Source of the DNA: Luteimonas abyssi
GTDB taxonomy: Bacteria; Pseudomonadota; Gammaproteobacteria; Xanthomonadales; Xanthomonadaceae
Reading direction: 5' to 3'
Length of the DNA: 64,000 bases
Assembly (NCBI RefSeq): GCF_001482195.1
Contig: NZ_KQ759763.1
Coordinates: 1,523,321-1,587,320 of the forward strand
Shown here: positions 29,654 through 38,360 of the stretch, in pieces
How positions within the stretch are numbered: position 1 is the first letter of the stretch
How the letters are laid out: every line of letters begins with the position of its first letter
The notes under the pieces: model-generated
Seen by the model: the letters and a program-made list of their open reading frames with translations, nothing else
The model's database searches: none
Told to the model about the DNA's origin: nothing
Translations under genes and position numbers: made by a program

Positions 29654-29995
29654 TCAGCCCAGCAACGCGTCGGCGCGTGCCGCGCAGATGAAGTCGTTCT
29701 CGGACAGACCGCCCACGTCGTGCGTCGAATAGCGCACGACGACGCGGTCGTAATGCACGCCGAGGTCGGGATGATGGTCTTCGCGGTGGGCGATGAAGGC
29801 CAGCGCGTTCACGAAGGCCATGGTGCGGTGGTAGTCCTCGAAGCGGAATGTCCGGACCAGGGCCTGGCCGTCCTCGGCAAGGCGCCATTCGGGGACGTCC
29901 GCCAGCAGTTCGCGCACTCGGGCCTCGGCCAGGCGGTGCGCGTCGCCCCGGCGGGGGATGCAATGGGCCTGGGCGAGCGGGACGGGATCGGACAT
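29654..29995 (-). CDS. phhB: Pterin-4a-carbinolamine dehydratase
   Basis: A 113-residue cytosolic enzyme that dehydrates 4a-hydroxytetrahydropterin, the product of phenylalanine hydroxylase, and so regenerates tetrahydrobiopterin. Visible features are the central active-site segment [16 protein letters not shown] (about 70-85) and the closing strand-helix [23 protein letters not shown] precedes the ATG at 29995. No phenylalanine hydroxylase gene is in the window. It converges on rluC. Confidence 0.92.
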   Translation of the reverse strand: MSDPVPLAQAHCIPRRGDAHRLAEARVRELLADVPEWRLAEDGQALVRTFRFEDYHRTMAFVNALAFIAHREDHHPDLGVHYDRVVVRYSTHDVGGLSENDFICAARADALLG

Positions 29996-30097
29996 GGCGG
30001 ACTCCTGGAATGCCGTGGACGGGCCGGGCGGCCCGGCGGCATTAGACTGTTTGCCCGGCGTTCCGAATGCATCATCGAAGAGGTCTAGAATACCGCG

Positions 30098-30691
30098 ATG
30101 ATCCAGATATCAGACAACGCGCAGGGTTACTTCCGCAAACTCATCGAGCGCGAGGCGCTGCCCGACCTGGGCGTGCGCCTCTCGGCCGTGCATCCGGGCA
30201 CGGCCCACGCCGATGTGCGCCTCGAGTTCGCCGAGCCGGGCGATCTCAAGGGCGACGAATGGGCGGTGGATTGCGAGGGGTTCACATTGTGGCTGGATGC
30301 CGACAGTGTGCGTTGGCTCGACAGCGCCGAGATCGATTACGCCACCCAGGCGACCGGCGGTCAGCTGCAGATCCGCGCACCGAAGATCAAGGGTGAAGCG
30401 CCGGCCGATTCGGCGTCGCTGGTGGAGCGCGTGCGCTGGATGGTCGAACACGAGATCAATCCGCAGCTCGCGCAGCATGGCGGACACGTCTCGGTGGTGG
30501 AGGTCAGTGGCGAAGGCGTGGTGCTGCTGCGCTTCGGCGGCGGCTGCCACGGCTGTGGCATGGCCGATGTCACCTTGAAGCAGGGCATCGAGAAGACCTT
30601 GCTGGAAAAAGTGCCGGGCGTGACCGCGGTGCGCGACGCGACCGACCACGACACCGGCGCCGCGCCCTATATCCCGCGCGACGTGGCCTGA
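30098..30691 (+). CDS. nfuA: Fe-S biogenesis protein NfuA
   Basis: A 197-residue Fe-S carrier that receives 4Fe-4S clusters and hands them to target enzymes, important under oxidative stress or iron limitation. Layout: a degenerate A-type domain (1-95) lacking its cysteines, then a Nfu domain (about 105-180) with the CxxC pair Cys150/Cys153 ([11 protein letters not shown]) that holds the cluster between two subunits. Full length for NfuA. The proline-rich membrane protein begins 17 bases downstream, probably in the same transcript. Confidence 0.95.
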   Translation: MIQISDNAQGYFRKLIEREALPDLGVRLSAVHPGTAHADVRLEFAEPGDLKGDEWAVDCEGFTLWLDADSVRWLDSAEIDYATQATGGQLQIRAPKIKGEAPADSASLVERVRWMVEHEINPQLAQHGGHVSVVEVSGEGVVLLRFGGGCHGCGMADVTLKQGIEKTLLEKVPGVTAVRDATDHDTGAAPYIPRDVA

Positions 30692-30707
30692 GCGGACGCC
30701 GGCGCGA

Positions 30708-32399
30708 GTGCTGACCTCCGCCGACGTCATCGCCGTGCTGCATCGGCGCCGGCGCCGTTCGCTCCGGCCCGGTCCCGAGGCCGGCGAATTCCCGCCGGGG
30801 TGGCAGGCATGGTTCGAGCAACTCGCTTCACGTCCCGGCCGGGTGCATGGTGCGCCGGCGGCGGAACTCGTGGCGGTGCTGGCCGTACGCACACCGCGTC
30901 CGCGAGCACCGGGGCGGGTGCCCGCGGACCGCTGGCAGGCGTTCACCTCGCTCTGGCGTCAGCACTGGGAGCCGCCCCATCCGGACGAGCGTCGTCTGCG
31001 CGCGTTTTCCGCGGGGGGCTCCGGGGCCGTCCACCTGGTGTTGCTGCTGGCGATGGCCGTGCTGTTGTTCGTGCCGCCTTCCCGCGGTCCGACCCAGGCC
31101 GGCGACGAGCGCGCGATCGAAGTGACCTGGATCGGCGAAGGCACCCCGATCGACGAGGGCGGCGGGACACCGGCCGCGGTCGAGTCCGAGCGCGATCCGT
31201 CCGCATCCGCGCCGGCGCCATCGGCACAGGCACCGGCCGATCCCGTGGCGTCGGCGACGCCGCCCGTGCAGCCGCCCCCGCAGCCCGCGCCCGAGGCCGC
31301 GGAGCCGATCGAACCTGCTGAGCCGGTACCGGCTCCCACTCCCGTCGTCGAGGCTGCGCCGGATCCGACGCCGGTCGCACCCGTCGAGCAGCCCCTGCGG
31401 GTGACCGAGGTTCCGATGCCCGATCCGGTGTTTGCGGTACCGCCGCCGCCGGACGTGGCCGCGCCGACGGTCGTGTCGCGCGAGGCGACGGTGGAGCTGC
31501 GGACGCGCGAGATCGCATTGCCCGATGCCCCCGAGATCCGCCGCCCGGACATGCAGGCGGTCCAGGTGCCACCGACATCGCGTCCGGTCGAACAACCGCG
31601 CCTGGATGTCGTCGAGCGGGAAATCCCGTCGCCGCCGCGCGAGGTGAGATCGCCCGACATCGCGGTGCCTTCTGCGCCGGCGCCGGTCGTGCAGCGCGAT
31701 GCCCAGGCACGGGTGCGAGAGATCCCGATGCCCGAACCGGCAGCCGGTGCGGGCGAGGGCGCTTCCGAGGCGCAGAACCCGTCCGCGGCGACGCCGGCTG
31801 CAGGGACGGATGCGGGCTCCGAGGCGGCGCGCGCGGACCCGTCCGGGTCGCCCGCGGCCACGCAAGGCACCCGCGCCACGGCGGACAGCGCCGGCAGCGG
31901 CGTGTCGCCCGCGGCACCGCCGGGAGCGCTGCCCAGCAGGGCACCGCCCGGCGACGACTGGGGTGCGGCCGCACGCGACCAGGCGGGAGGGCAGCGCGGT
32001 ACGGCAGGTCTGTTCAACCGCGACGGTCGTCCGCAACTGCCGCCAGGCAGCGGCGGGCGTGTCGGTGGCGGCCTGCCGCCCGGGACGGTGACCGAGGACT
32101 ACGAGAAAATCGATCGGATGGGCACCTGGCTGCGCCGGCCGCCGAACGATTTCGAGGAAACCTCGCTGGACCGCTTCTGGGTGCCGAACGAGAACCTGCT
32201 GGAAGAATGGGTGAGACGCAGCATCCGCACGGTGCTCATCCCGATCCCGGGCAGCAGCAAATCGATCCGCTGCGATGTGGCACTGCTGGCATTCGGCGGC
32301 GGTTGCGGCATCACCGACCCGAACATGCAGGATGTGGAAGCCGAGGCGCGGCCGCCGCCGGACGTGCCGTTCAAACCCGAGTTGCAGGACGACCCGTAA
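30708..32399 (+). CDS. Proline-rich single-span membrane protein of unknown function
   Basis: A 563-residue protein starting with a GTG 17 bases after nfuA. Residues 1-100 are basic and probably cytosolic. A membrane helix lies at 106-123 (VHLVLLLAMAVLLFV). Residues 140-430 form a long low-complexity stretch of Pro, Ala and Glu containing loose repeats of a REIxxP unit (TREIALPDAP, EREIPSPP, VREIPMPEP). A conserved-looking C-terminal domain (about 460-563; YEKIDRMGTWLRRPP, then two cysteines in RCDVALLAFGGGC) ends the chain. The topology resembles TonB or a periplasm-spanning tether, but the C-terminal domain is not TonB. I believe similar proteins are annotated as transmembrane repetitive proteins in Xanthomonadaceae. 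Confidence 0.7.
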   Translation: MLTSADVIAVLHRRRRRSLRPGPEAGEFPPGWQAWFEQLASRPGRVHGAPAAELVAVLAVRTPRPRAPGRVPADRWQAFTSLWRQHWEPPHPDERRLRAFSAGGSGAVHLVLLLAMAVLLFVPPSRGPTQAGDERAIEVTWIGEGTPIDEGGGTPAAVESERDPSASAPAPSAQAPADPVASATPPVQPPPQPAPEAAEPIEPAEPVPAPTPVVEAAPDPTPVAPVEQPLRVTEVPMPDPVFAVPPPPDVAAPTVVSREATVELRTREIALPDAPEIRRPDMQAVQVPPTSRPVEQPRLDVVEREIPSPPREVRSPDIAVPSAPAPVVQRDAQARVREIPMPEPAAGAGEGASEAQNPSAATPAAGTDAGSEAARADPSGSPAATQGTRATADSAGSGVSPAAPPGALPSRAPPGDDWGAAARDQAGGQRGTAGLFNRDGRPQLPPGSGGRVGGGLPPGTVTEDYEKIDRMGTWLRRPPNDFEETSLDRFWVPNENLLEEWVRRSIRTVLIPIPGSSKSIRCDVALLAFGGGCGITDPNMQDVEAEARPPPDVPFKPELQDDP

Positions 32400-32542
32400 G
32401 CGATTCGCGGGGCGCGCTGAGGTCGCGGTGAGCGGTGGCCGCCGGATGCCGGTGAAGCCGCCGGCCGCCACGAGAGTCGCCGCTCGCACGGATGCGGGAC
32501 CTCCGATCGCGACCGACCGGGAACCTCGCGATGGGTGACACG

Positions 32543-32567
32543 AAAAAGGGGCCGCCCGGGCCCCTTT
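32543..32567 (-). terminator. Rho-independent terminator of the cytochrome genes
   Basis: Stem AAAGGGGCC / GGCCCCTTT (32545-32553 and 32559-32567), 5-base loop. On the minus strand the run reads TTTTT after the stem. It lies 31 bases past the stop of the cytochrome gene ending at 32598. The A/T ends make it usable in both directions, so it may also serve the gene ending at 32399. Confidence 0.8.
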
Positions 32568-32597
32568 CCGATGATGTCCTTACCGGCGGCAACCGCC

Positions 32598-33044
32598 TCA
32601 GCGGCGCGAATGCGCGCCCTGCAGGTCGACGATCTGCGCCGGCCGGGAGCCGAAGTAGGCTGCGAGATCCGAAATTTCCTGGTCGGTGAGTTCGACGGCC
32701 TGATTGGCCATCAGCGCGTTTCCGCGCTGCCCGGCGCGATAGCCCTGGAGCGCATGCGCGAGGTAGTCCGCGTATTGCCCGCCGAGCTTCGGATACGTCG
32801 GGTCCAGAGGTTCGTTGCCGTCCTGTCCGTGACAGTCGATGCAGGACTGGCCGCTGGCCTGGCTGCGGACCTGCGCGCGGGCCTCGCCTTCGGCGACGCG
32901 TCCCTTGGGCAGGCCGGCGGACGAGGAGCGGTTCTGTGCGGTGGCGGTGGACTCGCCGTCCGCCTCCGGGCTGCCGGAACAGCCGACCAGCAGGGACGCG
33001 GATGCGAACAGGGCGGACAACACGATCGGGCGAAGATTCGTCAT
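32598..33044 (-). CDS. c-type cytochrome lipoprotein
   Basis: A 148-residue periplasmic electron carrier tethered by lipid: lipobox LLVGC (Cys22). One heme-attachment motif CIDCH (68-72) is present. The methionine in GNALMANQ (about 115) is the likely axial ligand. The fold pattern (YPKLGGQYADYLAHAL, then LTDQEISDLAAYF) is that of half a cytochrome c4 or a cytochrome c553-like protein. The gene starts 12 bases after the cytochrome gene upstream, so both form one operon. Its partner oxidase or reductase is not in the window. Confidence 0.88.
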   Translation of the reverse strand: MTNLRPIVLSALFASASLLVGCSGSPEADGESTATAQNRSSSAGLPKGRVAEGEARAQVRSQASGQSCIDCHGQDGNEPLDPTYPKLGGQYADYLAHALQGYRAGQRGNALMANQAVELTDQEISDLAAYFGSRPAQIVDLQGAHSRR

Positions 33045-33055
33045 GGTCGGGCGGC

Positions 33056-33397
33056 TCACTTCTGCAGGCTGGACAGGAACGCCGCGATGTCGGCGATGTC
33101 CTGGTCGGAGAAGCTCTGGGCCTGCGCTTCCATGGTCGGATGCGTCCGCGTGCCGTTGCGGTATTCGGTCAGTGCATTGACCAGATACGGCACCGGCTGC
33201 CCGCCGATCTTCGGCACCCGGTAGTTCGGGTAGGCGTTCTTGTAGTTGGCGATCCCGTGGCAACCCTGGCAGGTATAGGTCAGGAGATGGCCGTTTTCGA
33301 GATTTCCCCCGTCCGCCGATGGTGCGGACTGTGCAAAGGCGGCAGGCGCCGCCATGGCGAAGGCGAGACAGGCTACGAGTTGCAGCGGTCGCATCAT
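33056..33397 (-). CDS. Periplasmic c-type cytochrome
   Basis: A 113-residue secreted cytochrome: signal peptide 1-22 (cleavage after AAFA), single heme motif CQGCH (43-47) and probable axial Met89 (HPTMEAQ). The pattern VPKIGGQPVPYLVNAL and FSDQDIADIAAFLSSL matches its neighbour and half of a cytochrome c4. Together the two genes could supply the two-heme unit that other bacteria encode as one c4 protein. Start at 33397; a second ATG follows immediately (MM). First gene of the pair, behind a good promoter. Confidence 0.9.
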   Translation of the reverse strand: MMRPLQLVACLAFAMAAPAAFAQSAPSADGGNLENGHLLTYTCQGCHGIANYKNAYPNYRVPKIGGQPVPYLVNALTEYRNGTRTHPTMEAQAQSFSDQDIADIAAFLSSLQK

Positions 33398-33735
33398 GGG
33401 TTCCGCAATCCTGTTTGGCTGATGTTGCTTGGCGTTGACCGGAAGGGATTGGCGTCGCGGGGCCCCCTGACGCGCAATCCGGACAGTATAGCCACGGTCA
33501 GCGGCGCTTCCCAAGAAGGGTATTGCCTACCCGTGTCACATCGAAGGCCCGAATGCGTCCTGGACAGGCGCCGGCGTCGCCTCGACGAGCGCGCAGCCAT
33601 CCATGCCACCCGGCGGAACGAAGCGCCACGCGCCGATGTCCGACGTCACCATGACCTTCGGCCATGTCGCGCCCAAGGGGCCTGGTGATATACATGACTA
33701 CAACACCAATCACTTGTTTCTGGGGAATCGCGGAC
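33398..33735. other. Divergent intergenic region between cytochrome and efflux operons
   Basis: 338 bases. It contains the cytochrome promoter (33485-33514) and, near the efflux side, a TGGTGATATA stretch around 33683 that could be an extended -10 element for the efflux operon, without a clear -35. No regulator gene and no credible small gene were found. Confidence 0.45.
33485..33514 (-). promoter_or_regulatory. Promoter of the cytochrome pair
   Basis: Minus strand TTGGGA (33509-33514) and TATACT (33485-33490) with an 18-base spacer, a sigma-70-like layout. It lies 88 bases upstream of the cytochrome start. Confidence 0.55.
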
Positions 33736-34857
33736 ATGCGTTCGTATCGTGATGCGGCCGGCCATTGGCGCAAGGCAGGATCTGCCATCGGACTTTCGGT
33801 TTTGATGCTCGCCGCGCTGGCGGGATGTGGACAGGGGCGCGGGACCGCGGCGGCGGGCGAGAGCGAGAATCCGGCCGCCGCGGCCGTGCCGGTGGAGACG
33901 GTGGAGGCCGAGCGCCGGCCGATCGCCGCCAGCTACGTCGGGACGGCGCCGCTGGAGGCCCGGGCGGAGTCGCAGGTCGTGGCGCGGACCTCCGGCGTCG
34001 CACTGCAGGTGCTGGTGGAAGAAGGCGACATCGTGCGCGCCGGGCAGACGCTGGTGCGTATCGATCCGGATCGGGCGCGCCTCAATCTGGCCCAGATCGA
34101 GGCGCAGATGCGCAAGCTGGAGAGCAACTTCAACCGCTCCGCGCAGCTCGCCGCGCAGCAGCTGGTCAGCGCGGGCGAACACGACCAGCTCCGCTATGAG
34201 CTGGAGAATCTGCGCGCCGCCTACCGGCTGGCGCAACTGGAACTCTCCTACACCGATGTGGAAGCGCCCATCTCGGGGGTGATCGCCTCGCGTTCGATCA
34301 AGACCGGCAATTTCGTGCAGATCAATACGCCGATCCTGCGGATCGTCGACAACGCCAACCTCGAGGCCACGCTCAACGTGCCCGAGCGCGAGCTGGCGAC
34401 ATTGAAGGCCGGCCTGCCGGTGCGGTTGCAGGTGGATGCATTGCCCGGCCAGGTGTTCGAAGGCACGGTGGCCCGGGTGGCACCGGTGATCGATGCCGGC
34501 AGCGGCACCTTCCGCGTCATCTGCGCCTTCAGCGCGGACGCCTTGCAGCCGGGCATGTTCGGGCGGGTCCGGATCGACTACGACCAGCGCGCCGACGCGC
34601 TCACCATCCCGCGCCTGGCCCTGCTCGACGACGAGGGCGATCCCGCGGTCTATGTGATCCGCGACGGGGTGGCAGCGCGTACGCCGGTGGAACTGGGCTA
34701 CGTGGACGGCAGCCGGGTCGAAGTGCGTGCGGGCCTCGAAGCCGGCGACGCGGTGGTGACCGCGGGCAAGGTTGCCCTGCGCGACGGCAGCACGGTGCAG
34801 GTGATCGGCGCCCAGGTGGCGCAGGCGCCAGCCACGGATGACGGCGACGCCCAATGA
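33736..34857 (+). CDS. RND efflux membrane fusion (periplasmic adaptor) lipoprotein
   Basis: A 373-residue adaptor linking an inner-membrane RND pump to an outer-membrane channel. Lipobox LALAGC-like (Cys31). It shows two lipoyl half-motifs flanking a short coiled-coil hairpin (about 120-170; the second half is YTDVEAPISGVIASR), then a beta-barrel (about 205-285) and a membrane-proximal domain. The short hairpin and lipid anchor fit the CusB/MexH-type HlyD_D23 adaptors. The ATG at 33736 has GGGGA about 11 bases ahead; a longer upstream frame is less likely because the signal starts here. The stop overlaps the next gene (ATGA). Confidence 0.88.
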   Translation: MRSYRDAAGHWRKAGSAIGLSVLMLAALAGCGQGRGTAAAGESENPAAAAVPVETVEAERRPIAASYVGTAPLEARAESQVVARTSGVALQVLVEEGDIVRAGQTLVRIDPDRARLNLAQIEAQMRKLESNFNRSAQLAAQQLVSAGEHDQLRYELENLRAAYRLAQLELSYTDVEAPISGVIASRSIKTGNFVQINTPILRIVDNANLEATLNVPERELATLKAGLPVRLQVDALPGQVFEGTVARVAPVIDAGSGTFRVICAFSADALQPGMFGRVRIDYDQRADALTIPRLALLDDEGDPAVYVIRDGVAARTPVELGYVDGSRVEVRAGLEAGDAVVTAGKVALRDGSTVQVIGAQVAQAPATDDGDAQ

Positions 34858-37800
34858 ACCGCGATCACGACGACATGGCTGACGTCCCCGAGGGCGCCGG
34901 CCCGGACGCTCGCGGCCGCGGCGGGCTGATCGAGTTCTCCACGCGCCGTCGGGTGACGGTGGCGATGGTGACGGTGAGCCTGCTGCTGTTCGGCCTGCTG
35001 GCGCTGGGCAACCTCAAGGTCAACCTGCTGCCCGATCTCAGCTTCCCGACCCTGACGGTGCGCACCGAGTACACCGGCGCGGCCCCGATGGAGATCGAGA
35101 CCCTGGTGAGCCAGCCGGTGGAAGAGGCGCTGGGTGTGGTCAAGGGCCTGCGCAAGATGCGCTCGGTCTCGCGCACCGGGCAGAGCGACGTCGTGCTGGA
35201 GTTCGCCTGGGGCACCGATATGGACCAGGCCAGTCTGGAGGTGCGCGACAAGCTGGAAAGCCTGCAGCTGCCGCTGGAAGTCGCCGCGCCGGTGGTGCTG
35301 CGCTTCAACCCGTCGACCGAGCCGATCCTGCGTCTGGCGTTGAGCAGCGGCGCCGACGGCGATCCCGTGCGGCAGCTCACCGGCCTGCGCCGCTACGCCG
35401 ACGACGACCTTAAGAAGAAGTTGGAGCCGGTGACCGGCGTGGCCGCGGTGCGGGTGGGCGGCGGGCTGGAGGACGAGATCCAGGTCGAGCTGGATACCCA
35501 GCAACTGGCACGTATCGGTCTGCCGGTGGCCAATGTCATCCAGCGGTTGCAGCAGGAGAACGTGAACCTGTCCGGCGGCCGCCTGGAGCAGGGCACGCAG
35601 CGCTATCTGGTGAGGACGGTCAACCAGTTCGGCCATGTCGACGAGATCCGCGACATGCTGGTCGCGACGCAGACAGCGGGTGCGGGTGACTCCGGTAACG
35701 ACGAGGTCGCGCGCATCGCCGCGGCGTCAGGCGATGCCGCGGTGATGGCCGCGGCGATGCAGGCGCAAAGCGGTGCAGGCAATGGCGGCCGTGCCGTCGC
35801 CGATGGCCGGCCGGTGCGTCTGCGCGACATCGCCGAGGTCCGCCAGGGGTACCGCGAGCGGGAATCGATCATCCGCCTGGACGGTCGCGAAGCGGTGGAG
35901 CTGGCGGTCTACAAGGAGGGCGACGCGAACACCGTGGCCACGGCCGATGCGGTGCACGCCCGCATCGAGCAACTGCGCCGCGAGCTGCCGCCGGATGTCG
36001 AGCTGCGGGTGGTCGACGACCAGGCCCGCTTCATCCGCGCGGCGATCTCCGACGTCAAGTTCGACGCGGTGCTCGGCGGCATCCTGGCGATCCTGATCAT
36101 CTTCCTGTTCCTGCGCAGCGGCTGGAGCACCTTCGTGGTCGGCCTGTCGCTGCCGGTGTCGATCATCGCCACGTTCTTCTTCATGGACCAGCTGGGCCTG
36201 AGCCTCAATGTGATGTCGCTCAGCGGCCTGGCGTTGGCCACCGGTCTGGTGGTCGACGATTCCATCGTGGTGCTGGAGAGCATCGCCAAGGCACGCGAAC
36301 GCGGGCTGGGTGTGCTGGAGGCCGCGATCGAGGGGACCCGCGAAGTGAGCATGGCGGTGGTCGCGTCCACGTTGACGCTGATCGCGGTGTTCCTGCCGCT
36401 GGTGTTCGTCGAGGGCATCGCCGGACAGCTGTTCCGCGACCAGGCGATCACCATCGCACTGGCGGTGGCGATTTCGCTGGTGGTGGCGATGACGTTGATT
36501 CCGATGCTGAGCGCGCTCAAGGTCCGTACGTCGATGCAGTTCGACGACGAGCCGGCACATCCGCAGTGGCGACCCGAACGGCGCTGGCAGAAGCCGGTGG
36601 CTGCTACCGGACGCGGCCTCGGCGCGGCGGTGCGCGGGATGTTCTTCGGCATCGCTTGGCTGTTCGTGCGCTTGTGGCGCGGGGTCGCGGCGGTGATCGG
36701 GCCGGTGATGGGCAAGGCCAGCGATCTGGCGATGGCGCCGTACAACGCCGCCGAGCGCGGTTACCTGCGCTGGCTGCCGGCGGCCATGCAGCGGCCCTGG
36801 TGGGTGCTCGGCGTGGCCGCAGCGTGCTTCCTCGGCAGTCTCGCCATCGTGCCGACGCTGGGCACCGATCTGATTCCGCAGCTCGCGCAGGATCGCTTCG
36901 AAATGACGATGAAGCTGCCGCCGGGCACGCCGTTGCGCGAGACCGACCGGATCATGCGCGACGTGCAGACCCAGCACGCCGGGAATGAGCAGGTGGATGC
37001 GCTGTTCGGCTACAGCGGCGCCGGCACGCGCCTGGACGCCAATCCCACCGACAGCGGCGAGAACGTCGGCAAGCTCACCGTGGTCATGGCCGATGGCGGC
37101 AGCCGTGCGGTCGAGGCCGGCCTGAGCGACCGCTTGCGCGCGACGATGGCGAACTTCCCCGGCGTGCAGGTCGATTTCAGTCGGCCGGCGCTCTTCAGCT
37201 TCTCCACGCCGCTGGAGATCGAGCTGCGCGGGCAGGATCTGGAGAGCCTGGCGGTGGCCGGCCAGCGCATGGCGGAACTGCTGCGCGGCAGCGATCGCTA
37301 CGACGACGTGAAGTCGACGGTGGAGCAGGGCGCACCGGAAATCCAGGTGGTGTTCGACCAGACCCGCGCGGGTGCGCTGGGACTGACCACGCGGCAGGTG
37401 GCCGATGCGGTGGTGCGCTCGGTGCGCGGCGAGGTCGCGACCCGCTACAACTTCCGCGATCGCAAGATCGACGTGCTGGTGCGCGCGCAGGAGAGCCAGC
37501 GCGATTCGGTGGATGCGATCCGCAATCTGATCGTCAACCCCGAGGCCGCGCGCCCGGTGCGGCTGTCGGCGGTGGCCGACGTGATCGCCACCACCGGACC
37601 GGCCGAGATCCATCGCGCCGACCAGACCCGCGTGGCGGTGGTGTCGGCGAACCTGCGCGGCATCGATCTCGGCACCGCCGTGGCCGACGTGCAGCGGCTG
37701 GTCGCGGAGAACCCGCTGGGCGCGGGCATCACGATGCACATCGGCGGCCAGGGCGAGGAACTGGCCAGCTCGATGCGCTCGCTGTTGTTCGCGTTCGCAT

Positions 37801-38360
37801 TGGCGATCTTCCTGGTCTATCTGGTGATGGCGTCGCAGTTCGAATCGTTGCTGCATCCCTTCGTGATCCTGTTCACCATCCCGCTGGCGCTGGTCGGTGC
37901 GGTGCTGGCGCTGCTGGTGACGGGCAACACGATCTCCGTGGTGGTGTTCATCGGATTGATCCTGCTGGTCGGCCTCGTGGTGAAGAACGCGATCATCCTG
38001 ATCGACAAGGTCAACCAGCTGCGCGAGGCCGGCGTGCCCAAGCGCGAGGCGATGGTGGAGGGCGCGCGCTCGCGCATGCGGCCGATCGCGATGACCTCGC
38101 TGTGCTCGGTGTTCGGCTTCATGCCGCTGGCGCTGGCCCTGGGCGAAGGCGCGGAGGTGCGCTCGCCGATGGCGATCACGGTGATCGGCGGCGTGATCGT
38201 GTCGACCCTGCTGACCCTGGTGGTGATTCCGGTGATGTACGACCTGATGGATCGTCGTGGGGACGCCTGGTATCGCGCCCGCGGTCTGCGTGCGCGGGGC
38301 GTGACCGATGCGGTCGTCGACGAGGACCGCGGTCCGGATGCGGGAGCGCGTCCTGCATGA
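34854..38360 (+). CDS. RND efflux permease, first copy
   Basis: A 1168-residue inner-membrane proton-driven pump of the AcrB/MexB (hydrophobe-amphiphile efflux) type. It has twelve membrane helices in two halves with two large periplasmic loops. The proton-relay pair is Asp-Asp in helix 4 (GLVVDDSIVVLES, about residues 464-476). It is about 120 residues longer than AcrB: one insertion (about 295-325) in the first periplasmic loop and one between the halves (about 560-630, basic then hydrophobic). Translation is coupled to both neighbours by ATGA overlaps. Substrate cannot be read. Confidence 0.93.
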   Translation: MNRDHDDMADVPEGAGPDARGRGGLIEFSTRRRVTVAMVTVSLLLFGLLALGNLKVNLLPDLSFPTLTVRTEYTGAAPMEIETLVSQPVEEALGVVKGLRKMRSVSRTGQSDVVLEFAWGTDMDQASLEVRDKLESLQLPLEVAAPVVLRFNPSTEPILRLALSSGADGDPVRQLTGLRRYADDDLKKKLEPVTGVAAVRVGGGLEDEIQVELDTQQLARIGLPVANVIQRLQQENVNLSGGRLEQGTQRYLVRTVNQFGHVDEIRDMLVATQTAGAGDSGNDEVARIAAASGDAAVMAAAMQAQSGAGNGGRAVADGRPVRLRDIAEVRQGYRERESIIRLDGREAVELAVYKEGDANTVATADAVHARIEQLRRELPPDVELRVVDDQARFIRAAISDVKFDAVLGGILAILIIFLFLRSGWSTFVVGLSLPVSIIATFFFMDQLGLSLNVMSLSGLALATGLVVDDSIVVLESIAKARERGLGVLEAAIEGTREVSMAVVASTLTLIAVFLPLVFVEGIAGQLFRDQAITIALAVAISLVVAMTLIPMLSALKVRTSMQFDDEPAHPQWRPERRWQKPVAATGRGLGAAVRGMFFGIAWLFVRLWRGVAAVIGPVMGKASDLAMAPYNAAERGYLRWLPAAMQRPWWVLGVAAACFLGSLAIVPTLGTDLIPQLAQDRFEMTMKLPPGTPLRETDRIMRDVQTQHAGNEQVDALFGYSGAGTRLDANPTDSGENVGKLTVVMADGGSRAVEAGLSDRLRATMANFPGVQVDFSRPALFSFSTPLEIELRGQDLESLAVAGQRMAELLRGSDRYDDVKSTVEQGAPEIQVVFDQTRAGALGLTTRQVADAVVRSVRGEVATRYNFRDRKIDVLVRAQESQRDSVDAIRNLIVNPEAARPVRLSAVADVIATTGPAEIHRADQTRVAVVSANLRGIDLGTAVADVQRLVAENPLGAGITMHIGGQGEELASSMRSLLFAFALAIFLVYLVMASQFESLLHPFVILFTIPLALVGAVLALLVTGNTISVVVFIGLILLVGLVVKNAIILIDKVNQLREAGVPKREAMVEGARSRMRPIAMTSLCSVFGFMPLALALGEGAEVRSPMAITVIGGVIVSTLLTLVVIPVMYDLMDRRGDAWYRARGLRARGVTDAVVDEDRGPDAGARPA

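Noticed and set aside
33683-33705. An operator of GTGAT-N19-ATCAC type before the efflux operon
   Set aside because: The spacing is long, the half-sites are only five bases and no regulator gene is adjacent; likely chance.
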